Part shown: positions 12,181-24,481 of the stretch, piece by piece
How the letters are laid out: every line of letters starts with the position of its first letter
How positions within the stretch are numbered: position 1 is the stretch's first letter
Assembly (NCBI GenBank): GCA_032622095.1
Contig: CP136069.1
Span: 203,466,690 to 203,530,689 of the forward strand
Origin: Siphonodentalium dalli
Lineage: Eukaryota; Mollusca; Scaphopoda; Gadilida; Siphonodentaliidae
Direction of reading: 5' to 3'
Length of the DNA: 64,000 nucleotides
Program-made: the position numbers and the translations under genes
Notes under the pieces: generated by a model
Told to the model about the DNA's origin: nothing
Database searches by the model: none
Seen by the model: only the letters and a program-made list of their open reading frames with translations

Positions 12181-12725
12181 TATGCCGTTATTTGACAAAT
12201 AATATGCATCTTCAGTTTCATCTGTATTTAATTCAAAGAATAGCTATTTGTAGTCTTGAAATCTGGGTTCATAATAAATTATGTTGTTGTAATTGTGAAA
12301 GGCCCTGGACGAGATAGACAATCTTTAAGGTTTCCGGAAGGTCTATTGCGTGAAACGTGGTTCGTTTGTTGGAGATATTTATTCGATTTCCGCGGAACAC
12401 GTGCCTCGTTAGTCATTGCTATTCACACATTATGCGCTCTCTTAATGACGGTTATGCCGTTATTTGACAAATAATATGCCCCATGCATCTTCAGTTTCAT
12501 CTGTATTTAATTCAAATAATAACAATTTGTAGTCTTGAAATCTGGATTCATAATAAATTATTTTGTTGTAATTGTGCAAGGCCCTGGACGAGATAGACCA
12601 TCTTTAATGTTTTCAGAAGGTCTATTGCATGAAACGTGGTTCGACGTCTGTTGGAGATATGTATTCGATTTCCGCGGAACACGTGCCTCGTTAGTCATTG
12701 TTATCCACACACCATGCGCTGTATG
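12181..12725. repeat. ~272-bp tandem duplication, 2 copies
   Basis: TATGCCGTTATTTGACAAAT starts both units (12181 and 12453). Each unit contains a 72-codon frame (12256-12474 and 12535-12753). The frames stay open across a 3-bp in-frame indel, but most differences change residues. I do not recognise the peptide and do not call it a gene. Confidence 0.85.
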
Positions 12726-12893
12726 TTACATCTCATCGTGCAGTTACCTCTGATTTCTTCGAACTAATCGATAACCAGTTGTTGGGTCGAATGCAGAAAT
12801 CATGCGTCGCCTTTGATCGCGTTCCGATAATCTGCATATAATCTACAAACCTCAAATTAAACATGTGGTAAATTCACGCAGTAGTATTAGTTT

Positions 12894-13317
12894 CCATATC
12901 AAATTCAGTCGTAAGTCGGGATTTTGTTTACCCTGTGCCAATGCATTCTCTTATATATGCGAGTCGACCATATGTCGCCTCGCATATATAAGAGAATGCA
13001 TTGGCCTAACAATTTTTTATAGATACCGGTAAATGTTTCTTAAAATTTTTAAAACATCCATTACCCTGCAGGGAGCCCCACACATATATAGAAGCATATA
13101 GAAGAGTGTCGTCTGCTCATGTTTGTCTGGGGCTCTGTATGGGTGAAATTATAAAATTGTTAAAGAATACAAGAAAACATTATTAAAATTGTAAAAAATT
13201 GTTAGGCCAATGCATTCTCTTATATATGCGAGGCGACCTATGGTCGACTCGCATATATAAGAGAATGCATTGGCACAGGGTAAAAAAATCCCGACTTACG
13301 ACTGAATTTGATATGGC
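12894..13317. mobile_element. Hairpin-bearing MITE, family C, copy 1
   Basis: The termini CCATATCAAATTCAGTCGTA and its complement flank a 424-bp element. Each inverted arm contains one 67-nt hairpin (12938-13004 and 13207-13273), in opposite orientation. The interior has a GCAGGGAGCCCCACAC..GTGTCGTCTGCTC module shared with copies 2 and 3. Confidence 0.88.
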
Positions 13318-13319
13318 GT

Positions 13320-14112
13320 ATGAGAATATCATTCAATATATTATACCCATGTGTACTTTATATATCTGAGAATATCATTCAATATATTATACCCATGTGC
13401 ACTTTATATATCTGAGAATATCATTCAATATATTATACCCATGTGCACTTTATATATCTGAGAATATCATTCAATATATTATACCCATGTGTACTTTATA
13501 TATCTGAGAATATCATTCAATATATTATACCCATGTGCACTTTATATATCTGAGAATATCATTCAATATATTATACCCATGTGCACTTTATATATCTGAG
13601 AATATCATTCAATATATTATACCCATGTGCACTTTATATATCTGAGAATATCATTCAATATATTATACCCATGTGTACTTTATATATCTGAGAATATCAT
13701 TCAATATATTATACCCATGTGCACTTTATATATCTGAGAATATCATTCAGTATATTATACCCATGTGCACTTTATATGTCTGAGAATATCATTCAATATA
13801 TTATACCCATGTGTACTTTATATATCTGAGAATATCATTCAATATATTATACCCATGTGCACTTTATATATCTGAGAATATCATTCAATATATTATACCC
13901 ATGTGCACTTTATATATCTGAGAATATCATTCAATATATTATACCCATGTGTACTTTATATATCTGAGAATATCATTCAATATATTATATCCATGTGCAC
14001 TTTATATATCAGAGAATATCATTCAATATAGTATACCCATGTGTACTTTATATGTCTGAGAATATCATTCAATATATTATACCCATGTGTACTTTATATA
14101 TCTGAGAATATC
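13320..14112. repeat. 46-bp satellite, ~17 copies
   Basis: The unit contains TGAGAATATCATTCAATATA and TTATACCCATGTGCACTTTA. Copies are almost identical, varying mainly at GTGCAC/GTGTAC. It starts right beside the family C MITE. Confidence 0.93.
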
Positions 14113-14214
14113 TCCCTGCATGGACCACCCTGTTTCTCACCCAGGCAATATGAATTCTAAGATTCCAATATTGTTTTCGAGGTAATTTCATATATATATA
14201 GAGTGCCGGTGTAA

Positions 14215-17200
14215 CACGTCATCTTCCCCCCAGGATATCTTCCCCCCCCCCCCCACTTATAATTATAATTTCACTCATATGACATCGTTTGGTTCTGAAA
14301 TGGCCAGAAAAATGTTTTTGGAGATTAAAAAAAAATATATATTAATTTTTTTATTATTTAAAAAAAAAAAGGGACAAAATTAGTTTTTTCACGAATTTGA
14401 TTGTCTGTTCATGAAATGACCAGAAAAATGTTTTTTTTTAATTCAAATTTTTTCTTTTCTTTCAAACGTCCAGGCTTGGATATTCCACCCCCCCCCCCCC
14501 CCCACCACCCCGCCCCTATATGACAAAAAAATCATCTTATGGTATTATCGCTTATTTTGCTTTATATAGTAATGAAACAGCGAGAAATTAGCTTCTCCAA
14601 GAGAAAGTTGTTTGAGTCAGGGTTTGGGGTGGTGGGGGGGGGGAGATGTCCAGGTCAGGATATCCCCCCCCCCCCCCACCCAGCACCTACATGACAAATA
14701 AATCATTGTATGGATTTATTGCTTGTTTTGCTTTATATATTCATGAAACAGCGAGAAATTAACTTCTTCTGAGAAAAAGTTTTTTGAGTCAGGGTTTGGT
14801 GGGGGGGAGATGTCCAGGTCAGGATATCCCCCCCCCCCCCCCACCTACATGACAAATAAATCAATGTATGGTTTTATCGCTCGTTTTGCTTTATATAGTC
14901 ATGAAACAGGGAGAAATTAACTTCTTCTGAGAACAACTTTTTTGAGTCAGGGTTTGGGGTGGGGGGGGGGGAGATGTCCAGGTCAGGATATCTCCCCCCC
15001 ACCCAGCACCTACATGACAAAAAAATAATCTTATGGTTTTATCGCTTATTTTGCTTTATATAGTAATGAAGCAGCGAGAAATTAGCTTCTCCAAGAGAAA
15101 GTTGTTTGAGTCAGGGTTTGGGGTGTGGGGGGGGGGGAGATGTCCAGGTCAGGATATCCCCCCCCCCACACCCAGCACCTACATGACAAATAAATCATTG
15201 TATGGATTTATTGCTTGTTTTGCTTTATATATTCATGAAACAGCGAGAAATTAACTTCTTCTGAGAAAAAGTTTTTTGAGTCAGGGTTTGGGGGGGGAAT
15301 GTCCAGGTCAGGATAATCTCCCCCCCCCCCCCCCCCACCCAGCACCTACATGACAAAAAAATAATCTTATGGTTTTATCGCTCGTTTTGCTTTTTATAGT
15401 CATGAAACAGGGAGAAATTAACTTCTTCTGAGAACAACTTTTTTGAGTCAGGGTTTGGGGTGGGGGGGGGGGAAGATGTCCAGGTCAGGATATCTCCCCC
15501 CCCCACCTAGCACCTACATGACAAAAAAATAATCTTATGGTTTTATCGCTTGTTTTGCTTTATATAGTCATGAAACAGCGAGAAATTAACTTCTTCTGAG
15601 AACAAGTTTTTTGAGTCAGGGTTTGGGGTGGGGGGAGATGTCCAGGTCAGGATATCTCCCCCCCCCCCCACCCAGCAACTACATGACAAAAAAATAATCT
15701 TATGGTGTTATCGCTCGTTTTGCTTTATATAGTCATGAAACAGCGAGAAATTAACTTCTTCTGAGAACAAGTTGTTTGAGTCAGGGTTTGGGTGGGGGGG
15801 GGAGATGTCCAGGTCAGGATATCTCCCCCCCCCCCCCACCCAGCAACTACATGACAAAAAAATAATCTTATGGTTTTATCGCTTGTTTTGCTTTATATAG
15901 TCATGAAACAGCGAGAAATTAACTTCTTCTGAGAACAAGTTGTTTGAGTCAGGGTTTGGGTGGGGTGGGGGGGGGGAATGTCCAGGTCAGGATATCTTCC
16001 CCCCCACCCAGCACCTACATGACAAAAAAATAATCTTATGGTTTTATCGCTCGTTTTGCTTTATATAGTCATGAAACAGCGAGAAATTAACTTCTTCTGA
16101 GAACAAGTTGTTTGAGTCAGGGTTTGGTGTGGGGGGGGGGGGGAGATGTCCATGTCAGGATATCTCCCCCCCCCCCCCCACCCAGCACCTACATGACAAA
16201 AAAATAATCTTATGGTTTTATCGCTTGTTTTGCTTTATATAGTCATGAGACAGCGAGAAATTAACTTCTTCTGAGAACAAGTTGTTTGAGTCAGGGTTTG
16301 GGGTGGGGGGGGGGGGAAATGTCCAGGTCAGGATATCTCCCCCCCCCCCCCCCCCACCCAGCACCTACATGACAAAAAAATAATCTTATGGTTTTATCGC
16401 TTGTTTTGCTTTATATAGTCATGAAACAGCGAGAAATTAACTTCTTCTGAGAACAAGTTGTTTGAGTCTGGGTTTGGGTGGGGGGAAGATGTCCAGGTCA
16501 GGATATCTTCCCCCCACCCAGCACCTACATGACAAAAAAATAATCTTATGGTTTTATCGCTCGTTTTGCTTTATATAGTCATGAAACAGCGAGAAATTAA
16601 CTTCTTCTGAGAACAAGTTGTTTGAGTCAGGGTTTGGTGTGGGGGGGGAGATCTCCAGGTCAGGATATCTCCCCCCCCCCCCCCACCCAGCACCTACATG
16701 ACAAAAAAATAATCTTATGGTTTTATCGCTCGTTTTGCTTTATATAGTCATGAAACAGCGAGAAATTACCTTCTTCTGAGAACAAGTTGTTTGAGTCAGG
16801 GTTTGGGTGGGGGGATGTCCAGGTCAGGATATCTCCCCCCCCCCCCCCCCCACCCAGCACCTACATGACAAAAAAATATTCTTATGGTTTTATCGCTCGT
16901 TTTGCTTTATATAGTCATGAAACAGCGAGAAATTAACTTCTTCTGAGAACAAGTTGTTTGAGTCAGGGTTTGGTGTGGGGGGGGGGAAATGTCCATGTCA
17001 GGATATCTCCCCCCCCCCCCCACCCAGCACCTACATGACAAAAAAATAATCTTATGGTTTTATCGCTTGTTTTGCTTTATATAGTCATGAGACAGCGAGA
17101 AATTAACTTCTTCTGAGAACAAGTTGTTTGAGTCAGGGTTTGGTGTGGGGGGGGGGGAATGTCCAGGTCAGGATATCTCCCCCCCCCCCCACCCAGCACC

Positions 17201-17905
17201 TTTATGACAAAAAAATAATCTTATGGTTTTATCGCTCGTTTTGCTTTATATATAGTCATGAAACAGCGAGAAATTAACTTCTTCTGAGAACAAGTTGTTT
17301 GAGTCAGGGTTTGGGTGGGGGGGGGGGGGAAGATGTCCAGGTCAGGATATCTCCCCCCCCCCCACCCAGCACCTACATGACAAAAAAATAATCTTATGGT
17401 TTTATCACTCGTTTTGCTTTATATAGTCATGAAACAGCGAGAAATTAACTTCTTCTGAAAACAAGTTGTTTGAGTCAGGGTTTGGGTGGGGGGGGGGGGA
17501 AGATGTCCAGGTCAGGATATCTTCCCCCCCCCACCCAGCACCTACATGACAACAAAATAATCTTATGGTTTTATCGCTCGTTTTGCTTTATATAGTCATG
17601 AAACAGCGAGAAATTAACTTCTTCTGAGAACAAGTTGTTTGAGTCAGGGTTTGGTGTGGGGGGGGGGAAGATGTACAGGTCAGGATATCTCCCCCCCCCC
17701 CCCCCCACCAAGCACCTACATGACAAAAAAATTATCTTATGGTTTTATCGCTTGTTTTGCTTTATATAGTCATGAAACAGCGAGAAATTAACTTCTTCTG
17801 AGAACAAGTTGTTTGAGTCAGGGTTTGGGGTGGGGGGGGAAATGTCCAGGTCAGGATATCTCCCCCCCCCCCCCCACCAGCACCTACATGACAAAAAAAT
17901 AATCA
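14215..17905. repeat. ~170-bp satellite with poly-G/poly-C hairpins, ~20 copies
   Basis: Each unit has a conserved body (TTTTATCGCTCGTTTTGCTT, AGAAATTAACTTCTTCTGAG, GTTTGAGTCAGGGTTTGG), then a G-run of 5-15, AGATGTCCAGGTCAGGATATCT, a C-run of 6-20 and ACCCAGCACCTACATGAC. The G and C runs with AGAT/ATCT form a hairpin in every unit. The leftmost units (14215-14520) are strongly diverged. Run lengths vary between units, as expected for slippage or sequencing error. Confidence 0.93.
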
Positions 17906-18314
17906 ACCGTTCTACTATCCTAACTGTTTTTGTTGACTTTTAGATAGCCGTGGGTTCACGCCTTCCGGTTACCAGTCGATGCATCACGCGGGTTTTTATC
18001 TGGCTGCTCGGTGTGTCGGTGTGGTGCTTGCGGACCTTGCCAATAAGTTATCATTCCTGACATCCCCTTTGGCATAATTGCCATAAACCATAAAACACAG
18101 CCAAGGATAATCGAATCAAACAAAATCGACTGATAGAATTACATTATTATGTTGTAACGAATCTGTAATATTGATATTCAACAAACCGGAACTAAAGGTC
18201 AGTCAGACCCGTCTTTGATTAAGTGATGATGATGAGAACACAATGCGCATCCCAATTAGTACTTCAAATTGATATTTACGATTAAGCCACTAAAAAGCAT
18301 GAAAAAAGTAACAT
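17906..18314. other. Nothing recognised
   Basis: Unassigned sequence between the G/C satellite and a truncated MITE. Confidence 0.5.
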
Positions 18315-18661
18315 TTGACTATTGTTAAATAATGAAAAGCACAATCAACTATACATATAAAATTGCACAAACCCTGTTATTTATCAACATTTTATTCAAC
18401 AAAATTTTTCCGGTTTGTCAAATATCTGACACAAAAAGCCACTTGATTTTAGAGTTATCCATCTTTACCCGCAATTTGGTCCATGAACTTCTTCTCGTTG
18501 ACTGTCTATTGGGCCACCTACAATTAAAATAATAGACTTCAAACATCGATATCTGATCACTCTGAGTTGTGATGGGTGGGTTCTTCGACTCGAATCAAAT
18601 ATTTTTACCCCTGAAGCCAAGGAAATAGTAATTTGCGAGCGTTAATTCGGATTGAGTACCT
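18315..18661. mobile_element. Family D MITE, left-truncated
   Basis: Aligns with family D from its second quarter and ends TTCGGATTGAGTACCT before TTAA. Confidence 0.72.
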
Positions 18662-18816
18662 TTAACTATCCGCAATGAGTTCGATAAAAGATTCGAGATT
18701 ATGCTTATGACAAGTTGTGTTCTGTATTTATTCTACACCGTTGTGCTGCATGGGTATTATAAGTTTAATCCATGACTGCCATCTTCATGGATACTATAGC
18801 TACCTTTATGTCATTT

Positions 18817-19281
18817 ATAGGCCCACTTAATTTCCGAACCCCCAGATTACTTTATATGAATATATGCCATATTATATACCATTTGAAAGAGGAAGCTCCA
18901 AACCATTGTATTATCAACATATCCGGCGTAATAAACTGTGGACATGTTGTTTTTGTTGAGTTGCTAATGCGTTTTGTCATCAAGATTGAAGTAAAAATCA
19001 GTATTATTTTCAATGCAGGAGAATAACTCTTATATTAAAGATAGAGTTCTTTCCCTTTCATTAAAAAAGTTTGAATTCTGTTGCATTCTGGGTGCCAGAG
19101 GGGGGAAGTCTTCAGCAGTTTTCTATTTCTCTGTTGGCATCTTCTGAGACACATATGTTTCAAATAGTGTTGAATTATAGTATTTTAATCATATTTTATG
19201 GCAAATATTGTTATTAAAACCGTATATCAAGTCACTATAAAAAAATAATCGGAGACTCGAAAAGATTAAGTGGGCGTTTAA
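18817..19281. mobile_element. MITE, family E, copy 1
   Basis: The left end AGGCCCACTTAATTTCCGA and right end TCGAAAAGATTAAGTGGGC are inverted. The interior matches 34706-35440, and 20985-21310 in reverse (CCATTTGAAAGAG, TGTTGCATTCTGGG, GGCATCTTCTGAGACA). Confidence 0.75.
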
Positions 19282-19397
19282 GTCGGATCGTTGACGTAAT
19301 GCGTGTCATCTTTCTTGGCGACAACGTCAACAACAATAGTTCTGGCGTCAACAACAATAGTTCTGGTTTGTATTCCACTCGAGCCTGGAGGTATACA

Positions 19398-19860
19398 ATA
19401 TGTGACCCGCCATATCAAATCCAGTCGTAAGTCGGGATTTTTTTACCCTGTGCCAATGCATTCTCTTATATATGCGAGTCGACCATAACATCTCGCATAT
19501 ATAAGAGAATGCATTGGCCTAACAATTTTTTATCATTTTTTTTAAATAAATGTTTCTTACAATTTTTAGGACATAAAATAAAAAACATCCATTACCCTGC
19601 AGGGAGCCCCACACATATATAGAAGTATATAGAAGAGTGTCGTCTGCTCATGTTTGTCTGGGACTCTGTATGGGTGAAATTATAAAATTGTTAAAGAATA
19701 CAAGAACAAATTATAAAAATTGTAAAAAATTGTTAGTCCAATGCATTCTCTTATATATGGGAGGCGACATATGGTCGACTCGCATATATAAGAGAATGCA
19801 TTGGCACAGGGTAAAAAAATCCCGACTTCCGACTGGATTTGATATGGCGGGTCACATATT
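19398..19860. mobile_element. Hairpin-bearing MITE, family C, copy 2
   Basis: The termini AATATGTGACCCGCCATATC and complement are intact. Hairpins lie at 19453-19517 and 19738-19804. This is the best-preserved copy for defining the family ends. TA flanks are possible, but the target duplication is ambiguous because the ends are AT-rich. Confidence 0.88.
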
Positions 19861-20465
19861 ATGTATCAAATGACTGGCATTCCGTTGAATACATGTGCCT
19901 CACGCCTCATGCCTCACGCCTCACGACAATGTGTGTGGAATAAATTACTTGATTGACAAGAAATGTGGCCATGTCGATCTGTTTGCTCATCCTGAGCGCA
20001 AATATTGTAACATGGCGACTTGCAGCAGTTACTGGAATCAAACATGCTTCCATCGCGTTCAGTGAGAATCAAACATGCTTCCATCTCGTTCAGTGAATGG
20101 CGACCTGCATGCAGCAGTTACTGGGATCAAACATGCTTCCATCGCGTTCAATGAATTGATCGGCCATGTTTATTATCATGTTATAATCCGACAGCTCTGA
20201 TTTCCAAATGTATATTGATATTTCTGCTTCTTTAGCTGCGCGGGTTCGTTTCGTTTCTTATAGCATTGTTGGATGTGAGTGATGACGTAACGTATTATTT
20301 CGCGCCTCTGAGTTGGTCGATTTGTCGATAGTTTTCCATCTCAATTAACAATGCGCCTCCCTGATCGCACCATTTGCGATCGACCCGATGTTTGGGTGCA
20401 GCTAGTTAGGGAGATATCTTGGGAGATGGTCCCATAAATGACTGGATTTAGTGTACAGTACCCAT
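19861..20465. other. Short direct repeats, no gene
   Basis: AATCAAACATGCTTCCATC occurs three times (20036-20150) with GCAGCAGTTACTGG. Otherwise unassigned. Confidence 0.5.
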
Positions 20466-20469
20466 TTAA

Positions 20470-20923
20470 AGGTACTCAATCATATTCGATGGTCCCCATG
20501 TCCCCCATATCATCAGATTCCAACAACAACAACAACAACAACATTTTTTAGAAATTTTGCTTCAGTTATCAGAATCGATTAATTGCCCAAAAATAATACT
20601 AACCACAATCCACTGTATAGAATTGCCCAAAACGTGTTATTTATCAACATCTTGTTCGACGAAATTTGACCGCGTTGTCAAATATCTAACACCCATTGCC
20701 ACTTGATTTTAGGGTTATCCATCTTCATCCGCAATTTGGCCTGAGACCGTCGGCTTGAAGAATATTTGCCAGGCCGCCAAAATTTACATATCTCGGCAAA
20801 TAACAAATTTGAAAAATCGATATCTGATCACTCTGATATCTGATCGAGATTCAAATCAAATATTGTGTACCCCCAAATCCAAAGAAATAGTAATTTGTTA
20901 TCGTTAGTTCTGATTATGCATCT
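20470..20923. mobile_element. Family D MITE, copy 2
   Basis: TTAA flanks both ends. The left end is AGGTACTCAATCATATTC and the right end GATTATGCATCT. It contains a (CAA)n run at 20520-20543. Confidence 0.8.
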
Positions 20924-20984
20924 TTAACGACAGTGGGGGTGTCTCACCCCCCGACTGTTGACAATTTGTTTGACTTTCCATTAA

Positions 20985-21310
20985 AGGCCCACGTAATTTT
21001 CGAGTCACCGATTATTTTTTGTATAGTGCCTTGATATACGATTTTAATAACAATCTATGCCATAAAATATGCTTAAAATACTACAATTCATCACCAATTG
21101 AAACGTCTGTGTCTCAGAAGATGCCCATAGAGAAATAGAAAACAGCTGAAATCGTAGAAAGATTTCCCCCGTTATGGCTCCCAGAATGCAACAGAATTCA
21201 AACTAAAAATGTATTTTCAATGGAAGGGGAATAAATTAACGTAATTCCCCTTCCATTGAAAATAATGAAACTTGAGCTCAGAACACAAGTCGTTATCTCA
21301 ACAAAAACAA
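20985..21310. mobile_element. MITE, family E, copy 2 (reverse, truncated)
   Basis: The TTAA before AGGCCCACGTAATTTTCGAG begins a reverse-oriented copy of 35440-35130. The far end is lost. An internal ~45-bp palindrome (CCATTGAAAATA..TTTTCAATGG) is shared by the copies. Confidence 0.72.
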
Positions 21311-21423
21311 AATGATAACAAATTGTTAGGCCAATGCCTACCTACTAGTATCCGGACCTATCACTCAAATTTATCGATATAATGCTGAGAAATTCTGTGA
21401 AACAATCACTTAGTTTAGTTTAA

Positions 21424-21590
21424 CCCTTTGAGTGCCAGGGGCCGATCTCATCGGCCCTAAACATACAAAATAAGTCTGTTAAAGAATATAAGAATAAATT
21501 ATTAAAATTGAAAAAAAAATGTAAAAAAAAAATTGTTAGGCCAATGCATTCCCTTATATATGCGAGGCGACCTATGGCACAGGGTAAAAA
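21424..21590. mobile_element. Family A piggyBac-like MITE, right-truncated
   Basis: TTAA (21420-21423) then CCCTTTGAGTGCCAGG, matching 3226 onward. The hairpin is cut after its left arm (21541-21577) and the right terminus is missing. Confidence 0.82.
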
Positions 21591-21597
21591 AGTCACA

Positions 21598-21743
21598 GTT
21601 TATTATATACTTGCCCATGAATTATAAGGTTTTAGCAGTGAGATATAAGTGATATCCTACTAGTGAGTGATATCAGCTTGAAATTTCTGATGTGTTGACA
21701 TTCATTGGGGGCCATAGGCAAGTAACTAAAGTATATAATAAAC
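21598..21743. mobile_element. Short TIR element (146 bp)
   Basis: GTTTATTATATACTT at the left matches AAGTATATAATAAAC inverted at the right. Non-coding. Confidence 0.65.
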
Positions 21744-21755
21744 AGAATTAAATTC

Positions 21756-21914
21756 AATATCCACACTTTTTCAGTGGATATGGGTTAAATCTCATTCGTG
21801 ATGACAAAACATTTGAATTTCCACTCATGGCTAAAGCTACTCGTGGAAATTCAATGTTTTGTCACCACTCATGAGATATAACCCATATCCACTGAAAAAG
21901 TGTGGATATCCTCT
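21756..21914. repeat. 159-bp palindromic foldback element
   Basis: ATATCCACACTTTTTCAGTG and its complement form the outer arms. The inner arms TTGAATTTCCAC/GTGGAAATTCAA meet at a ~20-bp loop. Confidence 0.85.
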
Positions 21915-21999
21915 ATTTATTACACCGAATAAGCTGATAATACACTGTTTTTGGAGCTTCCTTTTCTACTTTTAGTCTGAAACGGCCATCAGTTAGGGG

Positions 22000-22655
22000 G
22001 TGTCATGTTAGGGGGTGTCAGGTTAGGAATTTCCAACAGTTGGACAGTTTGAGGTACAGTTGGAAAGTTCCAACCCAATTGGGTGGGGTGCAATTAGTAT
22101 TTCGCGAACATGCGAGAAACATGTACTCATCGATGTGCTAATTTACCCGAGAACCGAGAATTATGCATTGATTATACGCGAGTATAAGTAGACCAGATGC
22201 GATCAATATACATAAAAAAAAATTGTATCTTTAGATCATATGATCCCGCTGGCAGGGACGTGGCCAGGTGGTCTACGTTGGTGGAGGGTGCATGTCCAAC
22301 TTTCAATGTCCTTGTTCGCAAAATACCATTTGTACCCCCCCCCCCCTCATTGGGTTGGAAGTTGGAACATTTCAACTGCTACTTTTGGTTCCCATTGTTT
22401 GATATTCCGACAAGTAATTAGTGAGAAATTTTGTTGTTTTTAGACCAACAGTAGCATATGTTTCTAAATTTGGTCTACATTTTGTCCGCCAACTGTTGGA
22501 AATTTCCAACCTGACACCACCCTGAGGCTGGAAAATTTCCAACCGATTGCGGACCAAATTTTTTACAAAAAGTAGAAAAATATGCTGCTGTTGGTCTAAA
22601 AACAACAAATTTCTCTCAAATTTACAATCTGAGGAAATGTAAGTAAGGACAACGG
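22000..22655. repeat. Mosaic of GGAAATTTCCAAC-type repeats with a long inverted pair
   Basis: 22415-22510 pairs with 22510-22618 (GTTTTTAGACCAACAG versus CTGTTGGTCTAAAAAC). Short GTTGGAAATTTCCAAC-like motifs recur here and at 44700-44935, 53160-53450 and 53640-54680. No coding content is recognised. Confidence 0.6.
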
Positions 22656-22711
22656 GATGTATTATTACTGAGATAAATCCCACTCATCCAACCGCTGCCA
22701 CCACGCCAATG

Positions 22712-22994
22712 AGCGAGATCACTGAGTCGCGGCCATATTCGAATCATCCAGGCCCCGTTCCGCCGTTTACGTGCTACAGGTCAAAGTTCTGGAGGTGCAT
22801 TCCATATATGGAACTTTTGAATATTCATGATTCCATATATGGAGCTTTTGAATATTCATGAATTCCAGACATAGAATCGTGAATATTCAAAAGTTCCATA
22901 TATGGAATGCACCTCCATAACTTGACGTGTTGCACTATAACCGTGAGACGGGGGCTGGATGAATCCAATATGGCCCCGACTCAGTCATCTCGCT
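22712..22994. mobile_element. ~280-bp foldback element
   Basis: The arms GAGCGAGATCACTGAGTC..GGAGGTGCATTCCATATATG and complement run nearly end to end. The centre duplicates CCATATATGGA.CTTTTGAA. Confidence 0.78.
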
Positions 22995-23295
22995 TATTAT
23001 ATGTTCAAATATGAGATATAATTTAACCACAGGTTGCAGAAGCGTTGGTGAAATATATTCGGAAGTACAAAAGTAACGTAGGCAGTAAACAAAAATATAT
23101 GAAACGTAATGATATGGCGTAGTCCCTTTACTTATTACACCCTCCCCACCAATCGATGTAAATAACTAAAAACAATCCTTTTAGCCCATTGCCTGTATTA
23201 ATACTAAACATTAGGAATAAAGTTAAATGAATAATGCATTTACAGTGTGAGTGCAGCACAAATGACCTGAGCAAATGTAAGTGAGCACAGAGGGT

Positions 23296-23562
23296 GTATT
23301 ATTACTGAGATAAATCACACTGATCCCACCGCTGCACCACACCAATTAGATTATCAGATGAGATATAAGATATATAATTTAACCAGGAGTTTCACCAGGT
23401 TACGAACAACTAATTATTACTAACGTTTGTATTATTACTGAGATAAATCACACTGATCCCACCGATGCCACCACATCAGTTAGATTATCAGATGATATAT
23501 AAGATATATAATTTAACCAGGAGTTTCACCAGGTTACGAACAACTAATTATTACTAACGTTT
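23296..23562. repeat. 133-bp tandem duplication, 2 copies
   Basis: GTATTATTACTGAGATAAAT opens both units (23296 and 23429). Part of a third lies at 22660-22710. Confidence 0.88.
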
Positions 23563-24017
23563 GTATCATTTGTACTAAAACTTGACCTATCTTCACCAAA
23601 ACGTAGCATGAAGTGGGTATTAAGCCTAATAAATTCATACCACGGTATTTTTCCCATTTAAATGTCATTGCTTCCCCGTCTACCGATAGTCATCAGTAAA
23701 TTCACAGCTATAACAAAAATCCCACCAGAAAGGTCCTAACCATCATGCATGTTTTTACAGCAGCTTAATTATATTCTATATGTTTATATTTTCAACATAT
23801 ATATATAATGCACCAATCAGCTGCCAGGGATGCTTTATATATGATTCTAGTTTCCCGGCACACGTTCAGGAACCATAACTCTATTGAATTAGTGGTCTGT
23901 AACCACTAACCAAGCTGCAAAACAGAGTCAGTCCCCTCGCTACACGATGTCTGAACGCTGCCGACACGTGTGTTTTCTTAATTAAATCTAACATTTTTTT
24001 TATTGAAGTGTTTGCCA
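23563..24017. other. Nothing recognised
   Basis: AT-rich, no repeat family or exon signature found. Confidence 0.45.
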
Positions 24018-24096
24018 GTTACAATTCATTCTGGCTTCTGAGAAACTGAACTGTCCAGTTCAGTTTCTCAGAATGATGCAGAATGAATTGTAACCT
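24018..24096. repeat. 79-bp palindrome, GTTACAATTCATTCTG ends
   Basis: The arms GTTACAATTCATTCTG and CAGAATGAATTGTAAC surround TTTCTCAG/CTGAGAAA and GAACTG inner pairs. Related ends occur at 9367-9381 and 48369-48475. Confidence 0.82.
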
Positions 24097-24310
24097 ACAA
24101 AAGTCTCAAATAAATAAATGCGACATTTCTTCACATTTCTTCACATTCCGTGTAGGTGCGAGCAGCGGTAAGTCCTGCGTAGGGGACTGAACTCTGCATG
24201 GAGCTTGACCACTAGCTAAACGTATGCCATCATTGTGTGTGATTGAGGTCATAGTTTATAGACACAACGTACGTGTATCCGGACATGTTCAATGATAAAC
24301 TTCCGTTTTA

Positions 24311-24391
24311 GCAGAATGTTGAGAACGGAGATTTAACTCATTTGAGTCACTTCCAATGTGGTTGCTACACACCTTGGGGAGTTGCTTGTTA
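24311..24391 (+). pseudogene. Diverged duplicate of the exon 1 start region
   Basis: This stretch aligns with 25769-25840: an AG, then a matching TGTTGAG..ACGG..TTAACTCATTT block, TTCCAATGTGG and CTACA. Where exon 1 has ACCATGGGG it has ACCTTGGGG, so the start ATG is TTG. Homology stops at an inverted-repeat element beginning about 24396. It looks like a broken copy of the 5' UTR/start region. The two copies flank that element. Confidence 0.65.
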
Positions 24392-24481
24392 TTAAAGGGG
24401 GACTGTACTAAAATTGACACATCTTGTTGTTGGTTTCAATATTCGCTGTTGTGTAGAATAAGGTAACCAGATGTCCATTAA

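Noticed and set aside
6155-14112. CRISPR-like regular repeats
   Set aside because: Units are contiguous tandem repeats without unique spacers, and the DNA is from a eukaryote.
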